DNA of 64,000 nucleotides from Bacteroidota bacterium (GTDB taxonomy: Bacteria > Bacteroidota > Bacteroidia > UBA4408): positions 806,001-870,000 of the forward strand of contig JADKHO010000004.1 in NCBI GenBank assembly GCA_016721765.1. Direction: 5' to 3'. The translations under genes and the position numbers were made by a program. The notes beneath the pieces were generated by a model. It did not search any database. It worked only from the letters and a program-made list of their open reading frames with translations, and had not been told where the DNA came from. Position 1 is the stretch's first letter. Every line of letters starts with the position of its first letter. Below are positions 8,218-18,402 of this stretch, piece after piece.

Positions 8218-8703
8218 CTACTTAGTTAGCTGTAATTTTAAAATCTTATTTGCTTCGTCAAACTCTGGGTTTTTCGTTTTTTGCGAAAAAGTACAAATGG
8301 CAACTGTTGGTTTATCAATAGTGAGACGGTATCCACATTCATCCGAAAATTCAGCACGTGCGTTGTAATTATTCACCATCAAGGTTTCGGGTGCAACCGT
8401 ATCTCCCTTGAATACGAAAGTGGTTTGTTCGTAATTATGCGCAATGGGTAATTTTAAGGAGGTGAATGCACTCCCATAACTGTAATCGTAATAACCATTG
8501 TAATCGGTCGGGTATGATTGGTTTACCTCAAGCACCACAAATGAGGAATAGCCGTTGGCCACAAAACCACCAATTCCGGAATAACTACCAATTTTAACGT
8601 TCAAATAATCTTTGGTTACCAATCCAACCGAATTGCACGGTTGCTGCTTGCTACATGCGGCGAATAGAATGCCAACCGACAGTCCCAAAATCAGTTTTTT
8701 CAT
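8218..8703 (-). CDS. Lipoprotein of unknown function
   Basis: 161 residues from ATG 8703. The frame extends 28 codons further up to a TTG at 8787, but those codons run into the hisS promoter region. The downstream ATG also gives a clean lipoprotein signal, MKKLILGLSVGILFAAC, with lipobox LFAAC and Cys17 as the lipidated residue. The mature protein has Tyr-rich middle segments (YNGYYDYSYG) and four further cysteines or near-cysteine turns. No known domain is recognised. It precedes the small barrel gene by 5 nt and is divergent from hisS, sharing a 96-nt control region. Confidence 0.8.
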   Translation of the reverse strand: MKKLILGLSVGILFAACSKQQPCNSVGLVTKDYLNVKIGSYSGIGGFVANGYSSFVVLEVNQSYPTDYNGYYDYSYGSAFTSLKLPIAHNYEQTTFVFKGDTVAPETLMVNNYNARAEFSDECGYRLTIDKPTVAICTFSQKTKNPEFDEANKILKLQLTK

Positions 8704-8774
8704 GTTGAAAATCTTTTTATAAAAGTAGAAATTATTTTGAACTCTGCTGCACCTAGAATTGCCTCTTGTTTTAT

Positions 8775-8782
8775 TACCTTTG
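8775..8782 (+). promoter_or_regulatory. -7 box of hisS
   Basis: TACCTTTG matches TAnnTTTG exactly and ends 17 nt before the hisS ATG. No TTG is found at the standard -33 distance. It supports ATG 8800 as start, since the upstream in-frame TTG at 8737 would lie before the promoter. Confidence 0.65.
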
Positions 8783-8799
8783 CACACTTAAAAAAAAAT

Positions 8800-10236
8800 A
8801 TGGCCATTCAAAAACCCTCTATTCCTAAAGGAACACGTGATTTTTCGCCGAGTGAAATGGTGAAACGGAATTATATTTTTGATTGCATCCGCACCCATTT
8901 TCAGCGCTTTGGGTTTTTGCCTATTGAAACTCCAGCCATGGAGAACCTGAGTACTTTAATGGGAAAGTATGGGGAAGAAGGGGATAAATTGATTTTTAAG
9001 ATTTTGAATTCAGGGAATTTTCTCACCAACATCGGTATCGATAAAAAAACTGTTGAAGAGTCAAATTCATGGAAGGAAAATTTTGTAGGAGATAAATTAC
9101 CGCTTGAAGGTGTAATAAATGCTAATCAATTAAGCAATCTCATCTCTGAAAAGGCTCTAAAATACGATCTCACAGTACCCTTTGCCCGGTACGTTGTGCA
9201 ACATCAAAATGAAATTACCTTTCCGTTTAAGCGTTACCAAATACAACCGGTGTGGCGTGCCGACCGTCCCCAAAAAGGGCGTTACCGTGAGTTTTACCAG
9301 TGTGATGCCGATGTAATTGGAAGCAATTCATTACTGAATGAAGTAGAATTGGTGCAATTGATGGATGCCGTGTTTTCGGATTTAAAACTTCCGGTAATCA
9401 TCAAAATCAACAACCGAAAAATATTGAGCGGCATTGCCGAAATAATTGGCGAAAAAGAGCGCATCATCGACATAACCGTTGCCATTGATAAATTAGATAA
9501 AATAGGTGTTGATGGGGTAAATAAAGAATTGGCTGAAGCCGGATTGAATTCAATTGCCATAGAAAAACTTCAGCCTTTGATAAACTTTGAAGGAACAACA
9601 CTTGAAAAACTAAATTTCTTAAAGCAATTGCTATCGAGCTCGCCCATAGGAGTTAAGGGAATTGAAGAGGTGGAACGTATTTTTGAAACCCTTCAACTAT
9701 GCAAACTTAAGACAGCCCTTTTTGAGTTAGACATAACCTTAGCGCGTGGCCTAAATTATTACACCGGTGCCATTTTTGAAGTTAAAGCCAATGCAGGTAG
9801 CCTAAGAAGCAGCATTTGCGGTGGCGGCAGATACGATGACTTAACCGGCATATTTGGCTTGCCCAATATGAGTGGCGTGGGAATTTCATTTGGTGCGGAT
9901 AGAATTTATGATGTGTTGGAGGAATTAAATTTATTCCCTGAAAGTGTTGCCGCATCAACCAAAATTCTTTTTGTAAACTTTGGAAAAGCTGAAGAGAATT
10001 ATTGCTTGCCATTGTTATCTAAATTACGGGATGCGGGTATTAACGCTGAACTCTATCCAGAATCAGCTAAAATGAAAAAGCAAATGAGTTATGCCGACGA
10101 TAAAAAAATACCTTATGTTGTACTGGTTGGTGGAGATGAAATTAACAGCGGTCAATTAACCGTTAAAAACATGCAGTTAGGCGAGCAAAGTAAAATGGAT
10201 ATTGACAGCTTGCTAAAAAGCATGCTTCAGTCCTAG
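8800..10236 (+). CDS. hisS: Histidyl-tRNA synthetase
   Basis: Class II synthetase that charges tRNA-His. 478 residues from ATG 8800. Motif 1 region IPKGTRDFSPSE at the N-terminus; motif 2 VWRADRPQKGRYREFYQCD; the HisRS-specific LARGLNYYTGAIFEV; motif 3 SICGGGRYDDLTG with GVGISFGADRI; then an alpha/beta anticodon-binding domain (about residues 380-478). It is slightly longer than typical ~430-residue enzymes owing to a Bacteroidota-type insertion after motif 1 (ILNSGNFLTNIGID). The start was chosen from the promoter and the conserved N-terminus. Monocistronic. Confidence 0.96.
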   Translation: MAIQKPSIPKGTRDFSPSEMVKRNYIFDCIRTHFQRFGFLPIETPAMENLSTLMGKYGEEGDKLIFKILNSGNFLTNIGIDKKTVEESNSWKENFVGDKLPLEGVINANQLSNLISEKALKYDLTVPFARYVVQHQNEITFPFKRYQIQPVWRADRPQKGRYREFYQCDADVIGSNSLLNEVELVQLMDAVFSDLKLPVIIKINNRKILSGIAEIIGEKERIIDITVAIDKLDKIGVDGVNKELAEAGLNSIAIEKLQPLINFEGTTLEKLNFLKQLLSSSPIGVKGIEEVERIFETLQLCKLKTALFELDITLARGLNYYTGAIFEVKANAGSLRSSICGGGRYDDLTGIFGLPNMSGVGISFGADRIYDVLEELNLFPESVAASTKILFVNFGKAEENYCLPLLSKLRDAGINAELYPESAKMKKQMSYADDKKIPYVVLVGGDEINSGQLTVKNMQLGEQSKMDIDSLLKSMLQS

Positions 10237-10313
10237 TGCCGGTAGCAATTTTTAATTAAGAAAAAGTAACAAATTAACACCTGTAAGGAAAGCAATCGTA
10301 TTAAAAAAATCAA

Positions 10314-10321
10314 TTACTTTG
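10314..10321 (+). promoter_or_regulatory. Candidate -7 box of the crotonase gene
   Basis: TTACTTTG, one mismatch to TAnnTTTG, ends 17 nt before the ATG at 10339. The same octamer stands before tpiA at a similar distance. No clear -33 element. Confidence 0.45.
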
Positions 10322-10338
10322 TTTCAAATTTTAAGCCC

Positions 10339-11106
10339 ATGAGCGCATTAGGTAATGTATATTCATCCGTAGAAAAAGGAATTGGAACGGTAACATTTTT
10401 TCATCCACAAAGCAATTCATTGCCTGGAGAATTGTTACGTAAACTCGCCGCAGAAATCACCAAACTAGGAAATGAGACCTCCTGCAAAGTGATAGTACTG
10501 CAAAGTGAAGGAGAAAAGGCATTCTGCGCCGGAGCCAGTTTTGACGAATTGGTTTCGCTTGAAAACCTCGAAATGGGCAAGCACTTTTTTTCAGGATTTG
10601 CACTCGTAATTAATGCCATTCGCAAGGCACCAAAATTTGTAATTGCGCGTGTTCAGGGTAAAGCAGTAGGTGGAGGTGTTGGATTAGCCAGTGCCGCCGA
10701 CTATACCTTAGCGATGGACAATGCATCTATAAAATTAAGTGAATTGGCTGTGGGTATTGGTCCATTTGTGGTGGGTCCGGCAGTTGAACGCAAAATTGGA
10801 ACCGCTGCTTTTTCCTCCTTAAGCATAAATGCTAGCGAATGGCAAACGGCAGAATGGGCCAAAGAAAAAGGCTTGTATGCCGATACGTTTTCCACTATCG
10901 AAAATTTGGATAGCGCTATTCTTGCTTTGGCCGAAAAACTTGCTTTTAGTAATCCTGAAGCCATGCAATTATTAAAGCAAGTGCAGTGGGAAGGAACCGA
11001 AAACTGGGATACACTATTGCTCGAACGTGCTGAAATGAGTGGCAAATTGGTGCTTTCAGATTTCACTCGTAATGCAATTGCAAAATTTAAAACTGGCGTA
11101 AGATAA
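10339..11106 (+). CDS. Enoyl-CoA hydratase/isomerase (crotonase) family protein
   Basis: 255-residue crotonase-fold enzyme acting on a CoA thioester. The CoA-binding and oxyanion-hole segments are CAGASFDEL (near residue 62) and GKAVGGGVGLASAADYTLA (near 109-127). An acidic residue in KLSELAVGIGP is where one catalytic Glu usually lies. The closest described groups are enoyl-CoA and methylglutaconyl-CoA hydratases; the substrate cannot be decided from sequence. It lies 62 nt before the fused E1 gene, so a role in branched-chain amino acid or fatty acid breakdown would fit, but that is context only. Confidence 0.85.
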   Translation: MSALGNVYSSVEKGIGTVTFFHPQSNSLPGELLRKLAAEITKLGNETSCKVIVLQSEGEKAFCAGASFDELVSLENLEMGKHFFSGFALVINAIRKAPKFVIARVQGKAVGGGVGLASAADYTLAMDNASIKLSELAVGIGPFVVGPAVERKIGTAAFSSLSINASEWQTAEWAKEKGLYADTFSTIENLDSAILALAEKLAFSNPEAMQLLKQVQWEGTENWDTLLLERAEMSGKLVLSDFTRNAIAKFKTGVR

Positions 11107-11168
11107 AACCGCTTGGTTATAATGAACTCTGCGGAAGCACAAACTACCGCATCAAAATAAAAATTACA

Positions 11169-13256
11169 TTGGAAACTCAAACCGTACCAAATATAAATTC
11201 AAAAATACCGGCAACAACTTTGCTAAAAGCCTTCGAGCTTATGTGCACCGCTAAAGCGATGACAGAGTTGTATGAGGCCAATAAAGATGTAACTGCAAAG
11301 TATGTGCATGCCACATCACGCGGTCACGAAGCCATACAACTTGCGCTTGGACTGCAATTGAAAGCGCAAGACTACTTATCGGCTTATTATCGAGATGACA
11401 GTATGCTGCTCGCTATTGGCATGGAGCCTTATGAATTAATGTTGCAATTAATGGCCAAGCGTGATGATCCTTTTTCGGGTGGACGCTTGTACTATTGCCA
11501 TCCGAGTTTGCGTAGAGATAACATGCCCAAAATACCTATGCAGTCGTCGGCAACCGGCATGCAGGCAATTCCGGCTACCGGTGTTGCAATGGGTTTACAG
11601 TACTTGGAAAATGAAAAATTAGCTCCTGATTATGGCGCTGATAAACCGCTTGTGGTGTGTTCCTTAGGAGATGCTTCCATTACTGAAGGCGAAGTTGCTG
11701 AGGCTTTTCAGATGGCAGTACTTAAAAAATTTCCGATACTGTATTTGGTGCAAGACAATGAGTGGGACATCAGTGCCAATGCAAAGGAGTTTCGTGCTCA
11801 AGACGCGAGTGAATATGCCAAGGGCTTTAAAGGATTGGAAACACGCACCATTGATGGCACCGATTTTTTTAGGTGTTATGAAGTGTTGGAAGAAGTGATG
11901 CAAAAAATACGAACCGAACGCAGGCCTTTTTTAGTGCACGCCAAAGTTCCTTTATTGAATCACCATACATCAGGTGTGCGTAAAGAATGGTATCGTGATG
12001 ATTTATTGGAAGCCTCAAAAAGAGACCCTTTTCCACGTTTCAAAAACCAATTAATTGTGGCCGGTTTCGACCGATTTGAATTGACCAAAATGGAAGAAGC
12101 GGCTACTAAAAAAGTTGCAGAAGATTTTGCGAAGGCTGCTGCTGCAGAAGATCCGAAACCGGAAGATTTATTTTTGCACGACTTTGCTCCTACTCCCGTT
12201 ACTGAAGAAAAAGGAATTCGTGAACCGCAAGGAAAAGAAAAAACGGTTATGGTGGATTGCGCTTTGTTTGCGGTGCAAGAACTGATGACCAAGCATAAGG
12301 AATGTCTGCTCTATGGACAAGATGTAGGAGGCAGACTTGGTGGAGTATTCCGTGAAGCGGCAACACTTGCGCAAAAGTTTGGCGACAATCGTGTTTTTAA
12401 TACGCCCATTCAAGAAGCATTTATTATTGGAAGTACTGCAGGAATGAGTGCTACAGGATGCAAACCCATAGTAGAAGTGCAATTTGCAGATTACATTTGG
12501 CCGGGTTTAAATCAGTTGTTTACAGAGGTGAGCCGTTCCTGTTATTTAAGCAATGGCAAATGGCCGGTGAGTTGCATTATTCGTGTGCCCATTGGTGCTT
12601 ATGGAAGCGGAGGTCCTTACCATTCTTCGAGTGTAGAATCTGTTTTGACAAATATTGGAGGGATAAAAATCGCTTATCCTAGCACCGGTGCCGATTTAAA
12701 AGGCTTGATGAAAGCAGCATATTATGACCCTAATCCTGTGGTGATGTTAGAGCACAAAGGTCTTTACTGGAGCAAAATAAAAGGTACAGAAGATGCGAAA
12801 ACAATTGAGCCGGATGAGGACTATATTATTCCATTTGGTAAGGCAAGAACTGTTCTTACAGCGTCAGAGGATTGCATTAAAAAAGGCAAAACGCTATGCA
12901 TAATTACTTATGGAATGGGCGTGTATTGGGCGAAAGAAGCGGCTAAGAATTTTCCTTCCCAAATAGAAATTTTGGATTTACGTACACTTGTTCCATTGGA
13001 TACAGAAAGCATTTATGCATCCGTAAAAAAACACAGCAAATGTATTGTGCTCACCGAAGAGCCTACTGTAAACAGTTTTGCGCAAAGTTTAGCCGGAAAA
13101 ATTTCGAAAAATTGCTTTCAGTTTTTGGATGCTCCTGTAGAAGTGGTGGGTTCGGAAAATTTACCTGCTATACCGCTTAATGCAACCTTAGAAGCCACGA
13201 TGTTACCCAATGCTGAGAAAGTGGCGGCTGTGATTGCAGGGATGTTGGTGTGTTAA
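11169..13256 (+). CDS. Fused alpha/beta E1 subunit of a 2-oxoacid dehydrogenase (TPP)
   Basis: 695 residues joining E1-alpha (about 1-330) and E1-beta (about 355-695), which are separate genes in most bacteria. The TPP/Mg motif starts at GDASITEGEVAEAFQ and ends at the Asn of LVQDN. The beta half has GQDVGGRLGGVFREA, FNTPIQEAFIIG and PIGAYGSGGPYHSSS. The reaction is decarboxylation and acyl transfer to a lipoyl E2, with branched-chain 2-oxoacids or pyruvate as likely substrates; no E2 or E3 gene is nearby. The start is a TTG at 11169: the upstream ATG at 11120 runs into a stop, and the next in-frame ATG (11239) would remove conserved residues. The stop overlaps the convergent plsY stop by 4 nt. 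Confidence 0.9.
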   Translation: METQTVPNINSKIPATTLLKAFELMCTAKAMTELYEANKDVTAKYVHATSRGHEAIQLALGLQLKAQDYLSAYYRDDSMLLAIGMEPYELMLQLMAKRDDPFSGGRLYYCHPSLRRDNMPKIPMQSSATGMQAIPATGVAMGLQYLENEKLAPDYGADKPLVVCSLGDASITEGEVAEAFQMAVLKKFPILYLVQDNEWDISANAKEFRAQDASEYAKGFKGLETRTIDGTDFFRCYEVLEEVMQKIRTERRPFLVHAKVPLLNHHTSGVRKEWYRDDLLEASKRDPFPRFKNQLIVAGFDRFELTKMEEAATKKVAEDFAKAAAAEDPKPEDLFLHDFAPTPVTEEKGIREPQGKEKTVMVDCALFAVQELMTKHKECLLYGQDVGGRLGGVFREAATLAQKFGDNRVFNTPIQEAFIIGSTAGMSATGCKPIVEVQFADYIWPGLNQLFTEVSRSCYLSNGKWPVSCIIRVPIGAYGSGGPYHSSSVESVLTNIGGIKIAYPSTGADLKGLMKAAYYDPNPVVMLEHKGLYWSKIKGTEDAKTIEPDEDYIIPFGKARTVLTASEDCIKKGKTLCIITYGMGVYWAKEAAKNFPSQIEILDLRTLVPLDTESIYASVKKHSKCIVLTEEPTVNSFAQSLAGKISKNCFQFLDAPVEVVGSENLPAIPLNATLEATMLPNAEKVAAVIAGMLVC

Positions 13257-13906
13257 ATTTCTGATACTTCCTCTCGTTTAGGTTTTCTCAAGTGAATTTT
13301 GGATTCCTTTTTTGCGAGTAATCGTTCAATATTTTTTTGGTGCGTTATCAATACAATAACCGTGATAAACATGCTAAAAATAACCATGGAAGGCACCCGC
13401 GAGTCCATTGCAAAAATAACTACATTGGGAAAAGCAAAGGAAGCAATAATGGAGCTGAGTGAAACGTATTTAGTAGATAGAAATACAATAATAAAGACAG
13501 CAAGTGAAATTAATGCAGCGGTAGGATTGAGTGCCAACACAATTCCCAATAAGGTTGCAACTCCCTTGCCTCCTCTAAATCCCACATATACAGGAAATAC
13601 ATGCCCCATTAATGCGGCAACAGCAAACACCAATTCGAGATCTACTAACAAGGCTGAGCCCGGTGCATAATCACTAATCAAAACAGCGAGGCGCACGGAG
13701 AACCAACCCTTTAAAACATCAATAATCAACACTGGAATTCCTGCCTTATATCCCAGTACTCTAAAGGTATTGGTAGCACCTGAATTTCCGCTTCCGAATT
13801 CGCGTACATCAATGTTATAAAAATACTGCCCAATCCACACTGAAGTTGGTATAGAACCTAGCAAATAGGCAATAATCAAATACAGAATATTTTCGGGTGT
13901 TATCAT
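13253..13906 (-). CDS. plsY: Acyl-phosphate:glycerol-3-phosphate acyltransferase PlsY
   Basis: Integral membrane enzyme that makes lysophosphatidic acid from acyl-phosphate, the first step of phospholipid synthesis. 217 residues with about five to six membrane segments. The conserved loops are all present: GSIPTSVWIG near residue 17, REFGSGNSGATNT near 35-47, and GHVFPVYVGFRGGKGVAT near 101-118. The basic C-terminal tail (KIHLRKPKREE) is cytoplasmic. It follows the 1495-residue gene by 3 nt and is the last gene of the prmA unit. Confidence 0.95.
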   Translation of the reverse strand: MITPENILYLIIAYLLGSIPTSVWIGQYFYNIDVREFGSGNSGATNTFRVLGYKAGIPVLIIDVLKGWFSVRLAVLISDYAPGSALLVDLELVFAVAALMGHVFPVYVGFRGGKGVATLLGIVLALNPTAALISLAVFIIVFLSTKYVSLSSIIASFAFPNVVIFAMDSRVPSMVIFSMFITVIVLITHQKNIERLLAKKESKIHLRKPKREEVSEI

Positions 13907-13909
13907 GAA

Positions 13910-16900
13910 TTATTTTTCCTGGGTATCAATTTTTTTAAGGAAAGATGTCTTCTTAGCTGCAGTGGAAAGATTGTAGGAATATTGTGTTTGGCCCTTTTCC
14001 ACTTCCATTTTACGTTTATCTGCTTTCATGTCGCGAATAATAGAATTAAATTTTTCATCGGATGAAATGGCTTGCATGAGGCTGGTTTGATAATTAAAGA
14101 AATACCAATTGGCACCGTCAATTTCTAAATACACGGTAAGTATATCTCCAGCTCGCTTTTTAGCCAACTCAATTTTTCCACCCATAAATTTATTTATTTG
14201 GTTTTTAAATACACTTCCTACGCCAATTGGTCCATCCGAAACAAAAGATTTAGTATTGGAATTCCATTTCATTTTCACATCGGTAAGTATTATTGAATGT
14301 TCCATCGCATCAGGGAACTTCTTAAAAGAACCGTATAAATTCACTTGAGAAATTAATTTATCTGCATCCGCTTTACCGAGCATTTCGCGCAAAGCACGCT
14401 CATAAGTAGTGCGGCTAAGCGAAGCAAACGGAGCAGTGGATGTTTCGAAACGATTTCCCATGTTCTTTAAGGCATCGTCGGCAAAGAAAAAGTCAAGTGT
14501 AATTACTACATCAAAGGCAACTGAATCATTTTGCAAATCATCCACACCATTTCCGTAAACATTAAATTTAACCTGTCCCAATCCATTGGTCATTTCCAAT
14601 TTTCCTTCGGCATACAATTTACAATTGGCAGTATTTAAGCTCACATAATTTCCGGGGAAATTAATTTCTTTGATTTTATCCTTGTTTGAAATTTTGTATT
14701 CGCGTGAGGCTTTATCATAAAACAAATACCCATCAGCACCTGCAACAATTTGATCGCTAAAGGTAACTCGGCGGCTGAGGAATGCTGGATAGCAGTGTGT
14801 AGAATCAGCTGTATACATAATACCTGCCACCAGTTTATCGTTATTATTATCCTTCATATCTTTTGCAATAGGGATATAAATTTCACTCGGATTTATTTCT
14901 CCACTAAAGCTCAACCAGCTTTTTCCTATGTGTGGACATTCATGCTTGATGAGGAATGAACCGTCGAATGTGAGGAATTGTTGATTGGCATAGAGTTTTG
15001 CTTTACCGCGATAATCAAAGTACGGACTAAGTGTAAATTTAGATTCCTCGGTAATATCACCAATTGCAAAGGATTGGAAAGTAGTATCGGTAGAAATGTT
15101 TGTGAAATGAATTTTTTGTTTCTCCTTGGTTTCGCTCACATAATCATAATCGCCCGAGCCGGAGTATTTTTTACGGGCCAAAATATTTACCGAAACATTG
15201 TAAATGTTGTGGTACTTTGTTACTAAGTTGGCCAATATTTTGGCATTGTTAAGTGTTTCCATTTTTGCTTTTTTCTGAATCACTACATTACCGCTATCCG
15301 GAAATATACGGGCATCTGCAACGTTTATGTATTTAACTTCCTTACAAGAAATCAAATAACTCTTTAAATCGTAGCGTGCTCTTGGCGAGAAAAAGCGCAA
15401 GGAATCTTGATCCGGATGCACCGAAATAAACTCAGACCCTTCCAAATTCAATGAACCTTCATCCGACTCTTCGGCTGTGTTGTTATTGACTGAAGTTTTT
15501 GATTTGGTAGAAGCCGAAAGTTCTATACTTTTTTGATCCATAAACCAAGTAAATTTATCCATGAAACAGATGTATTGATTTACTGGAAAATTTACAAAAG
15601 AACCTTCTCCATTGCTCTTAAAGACACCTTGTCGTTTTGCAAAATCAACGTGCGCATTTACATTCTTAGTGCTAAATGCAAGGGCACTCAACTCTTCTGC
15701 ATTCAACTGAAAATCGGAAGTATCGGCATCAAATGTAATTTTATTGAAAACCATTTTATCTGAAAACAAGGAGGCTTTTGAAAAATCCATTCGCCCTTTA
15801 CCGGTCATACCTGTTGGTGTTAGCGTTGATTTACCAAATAATTCAGCTTGTCCGGTATAAAAATCCATGGGCTTTCGGATTCCATTGTCTTCCATGTAAT
15901 CTTTGTAAGGCATCCAATGTGCATAAACACTGTCACCCTTCACCGGAGGAAATTCAATGGCGCCTGCCTGTTCTTTGTTTTCAAAGCTTTGCGCAATTGC
16001 GTTCATGGAATCAGGGAAGAAAATAAAGTCCTTGCTTTTGGTGGTGGAAGTTACATACTCCAACGTTCCATCTCCACGCAAACCTTTATTACTAAGTTTA
16101 ATGGTGGAAGTATACGTTCCTTTGTTACCATACATAGGGAATCCACCGGCAGGTGTTTCACGTTTAAAACCAAGTGAATAATCTTCTTGTAAACGCAGCG
16201 TTTCATCAAAGTCGGGAAAAATTCCTCCAGAGGCCAATGTACCTTTAAATGCCAAGGCTTCATTTGTAAAGTTATCCAAGCTATCGATGGTATAAGGGGT
16301 TAACTTAAAATAAAAACTATCGCGCTTATAAACTCCCTTTTGAATACCACTGCGCGAATAATAAGCAAAAGATTCCTTCTTGCTATTAAAGATGGGATAA
16401 TCCGGATAATCCACTGTACCCGATTTATTCGTTGGTCGATCAATCAACAAATCACCGTTTACACTTTCTATAACTGTTTTACAATACACCAATTTTCGTT
16501 CGTTGTATTCATTTACCTCGTTAGCCAACACCTTTATTCGTAAGGAATCCACGTTGGTTAAATTAATCTTGAAGAGGGTGTAATCAAAATTAAATTCCTT
16601 TCCGAAAAACTGAAATCGACCGGCATTAACAACACCCGCAAAATCAAAATCGCGATTTTTGCGCACCAACACCGTTTGGTTTTTAGGATAAATATTTACG
16701 TTTTGTGAATCACTTAAAAAGATGCGTTCCACACCGTCAATACGCAAATCGAAATTCAACAAATTAAGGCTGGCGTTGGTTTCGCTTCCACCTACTGTAG
16801 AATTAAATTGAATCACATCATAATCGCGCTTTTTCTCGCTGTTGCGGATATAATCAAACAATCGATCCTTCACTACCACTTTATCTAAATCCACATTATA

Positions 16901-18397
16901 AGTTAAGAAACCACCATTTGCCAAAATCATCAACATGGGTTTAACTTGATCCGGAGAGAGTTGCATAAAACGCGATAAACTTACAGGGTCAAATTCCTTA
17001 CCACCTGCATTTTGCTTCATCACAAATTGACGAATGCGGTACAAGGGATTCACATCATCCATACCTTGCAAACGCTCAAAACGCGCAGCTCTAAAAAATG
17101 CAGAGGACTCAAATAGAGCTGAGCTTTCAGCACTACCTTTAATATTTTTTAATTCAATTTTTGGTTCATCCATTCGCCAATACAAGGCTTCAAAATACAT
17201 GTCAAGTTTATGAAAGCTATCAAAATAGGGCGTTCTAGCCGTTCCTTGCTGGTCGCGGATGAGTACCACTTCCTTATCCTTATAACTAAACTTTAGCTGC
17301 AAGCCTGGATGATAGATAGAATCCCCATCAAAATAAAAAGTTATTTCTGCTTTGTCGGAAGTAATGCGTTCCGGCTTCATGATATACTGCAAGGAGGCGG
17401 ACTTTAAAAACAATTTCTTATTACGGAAAAATTTTAAGAACGCAGGATTGTCTCTGTCGCCTGTTCCAATTATTTTAGAGCCCTTTACCGAAAAGCCTCC
17501 ATCATAATCCACATCCTGATAAATGTTGGCAATTACCAAACGTTTATCATACGAATCAAATTGAGGATACACGGCGCGCTCTTCGGTCATGTTCACAAAT
17601 ACTTTATCTTGTAATACCCCGAGTAGTGGCTTTTGAAAATAAATAGTGTTATGATACAAGACAGAATCGGCACGGTATTGTGATGATTTAAATACAATAG
17701 AATATCTTTTTAACTCAGCATAAGCTTGCTCAGCAGGCACTCCGGCGCGTCTCCAATTTACCGTTCCTCCCTTCCCTATCCAACGCTGAGTACTGGGATA
17801 ATAGGTTCCTTGGGTAGAATAAATAACTGAACTATCATCCTTAATAATACAGCGCAAATCCGTTTCACCAAACACCACTTTGGGAACACTGTCGAATTCA
17901 AAAGTATAATTGCTCCCACTAGCTTTCCACTCAAGTGTTGAATTTTTGAAAATGGTATTGGTAGAAAATAAGTTATCGCTCATCTCAATAAAATCGCTGA
18001 ACTTGTTGGCACTTTTTCCTAGAATTTTATCAATACTTAATTGCCAGGCTGTAAAACTTTTATCGGTTTGACCGGAGTTAACAAAGTTCATAGCCGAAGA
18101 CAAATAATTTTTAAAATCTGGAAACATCTTAAGGCGCTTTGCAAACATCAAGTTGCAAGTACTAATCATAATACCTTGCTGACTGCTGGTAAATTTTTGA
18201 CCATTCCAAGCCACTTCAAAAAGCTCCATAAATTCATGAGTTGCCTTTTTATCTTGGTCTTCCATTTGATCTTTAATTTTTTTAAGAAACTCAGTTGGGT
18301 CATCCGGGAATACTTTCTTCACTAGTGTTTGCGAAAAAGCATTCTCCATTCCAATGGAAAAGATGAGAACAACAAGAAGAAGTTTGATTTTATTCAT
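13910..18397 (-). CDS. Very large exported beta-rich protein of unknown function
   Basis: 1495 residues from ATG 18397; the frame extends to 18430, but the upstream part overlaps the prmA stop and the downstream ATG gives a clear signal peptide (MNKIKLLLVVLIFSIGMENAFSQ). After it come about 150 helical residues, then more than a thousand residues of repetitive beta-strand pattern with recurring phrases such as DSVYAHW, ADARIFPDSG, VKYINV and FTLSPYFDYRG. This resembles OstA/LptA-like or AsmA-like beta-taco proteins in texture, but I cannot name a family. No membrane anchor, lipobox or T9SS sorting domain is visible, so a periplasmic location is likely. It lies 5 nt after prmA and 3 nt before plsY. 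Confidence 0.85.
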   Translation of the reverse strand: MNKIKLLLVVLIFSIGMENAFSQTLVKKVFPDDPTEFLKKIKDQMEDQDKKATHEFMELFEVAWNGQKFTSSQQGIMISTCNLMFAKRLKMFPDFKNYLSSAMNFVNSGQTDKSFTAWQLSIDKILGKSANKFSDFIEMSDNLFSTNTIFKNSTLEWKASGSNYTFEFDSVPKVVFGETDLRCIIKDDSSVIYSTQGTYYPSTQRWIGKGGTVNWRRAGVPAEQAYAELKRYSIVFKSSQYRADSVLYHNTIYFQKPLLGVLQDKVFVNMTEERAVYPQFDSYDKRLVIANIYQDVDYDGGFSVKGSKIIGTGDRDNPAFLKFFRNKKLFLKSASLQYIMKPERITSDKAEITFYFDGDSIYHPGLQLKFSYKDKEVVLIRDQQGTARTPYFDSFHKLDMYFEALYWRMDEPKIELKNIKGSAESSALFESSAFFRAARFERLQGMDDVNPLYRIRQFVMKQNAGGKEFDPVSLSRFMQLSPDQVKPMLMILANGGFLTYNVDLDKVVVKDRLFDYIRNSEKKRDYDVIQFNSTVGGSETNASLNLLNFDLRIDGVERIFLSDSQNVNIYPKNQTVLVRKNRDFDFAGVVNAGRFQFFGKEFNFDYTLFKINLTNVDSLRIKVLANEVNEYNERKLVYCKTVIESVNGDLLIDRPTNKSGTVDYPDYPIFNSKKESFAYYSRSGIQKGVYKRDSFYFKLTPYTIDSLDNFTNEALAFKGTLASGGIFPDFDETLRLQEDYSLGFKRETPAGGFPMYGNKGTYTSTIKLSNKGLRGDGTLEYVTSTTKSKDFIFFPDSMNAIAQSFENKEQAGAIEFPPVKGDSVYAHWMPYKDYMEDNGIRKPMDFYTGQAELFGKSTLTPTGMTGKGRMDFSKASLFSDKMVFNKITFDADTSDFQLNAEELSALAFSTKNVNAHVDFAKRQGVFKSNGEGSFVNFPVNQYICFMDKFTWFMDQKSIELSASTKSKTSVNNNTAEESDEGSLNLEGSEFISVHPDQDSLRFFSPRARYDLKSYLISCKEVKYINVADARIFPDSGNVVIQKKAKMETLNNAKILANLVTKYHNIYNVSVNILARKKYSGSGDYDYVSETKEKQKIHFTNISTDTTFQSFAIGDITEESKFTLSPYFDYRGKAKLYANQQFLTFDGSFLIKHECPHIGKSWLSFSGEINPSEIYIPIAKDMKDNNNDKLVAGIMYTADSTHCYPAFLSRRVTFSDQIVAGADGYLFYDKASREYKISNKDKIKEINFPGNYVSLNTANCKLYAEGKLEMTNGLGQVKFNVYGNGVDDLQNDSVAFDVVITLDFFFADDALKNMGNRFETSTAPFASLSRTTYERALREMLGKADADKLISQVNLYGSFKKFPDAMEHSIILTDVKMKWNSNTKSFVSDGPIGVGSVFKNQINKFMGGKIELAKKRAGDILTVYLEIDGANWYFFNYQTSLMQAISSDEKFNSIIRDMKADKRKMEVEKGQTQYSYNLSTAAKKTSFLKKIDTQEK

Positions 18398-18402
18398 TGT
18401 AT

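Noticed and set aside
16051..16263. Frames opposite the 1495-residue gene, such as 14750-14959 and 15533-15763
   Set aside because: They are antisense or out-of-frame shadows of one long coding region with a signal peptide and consistent codon use.
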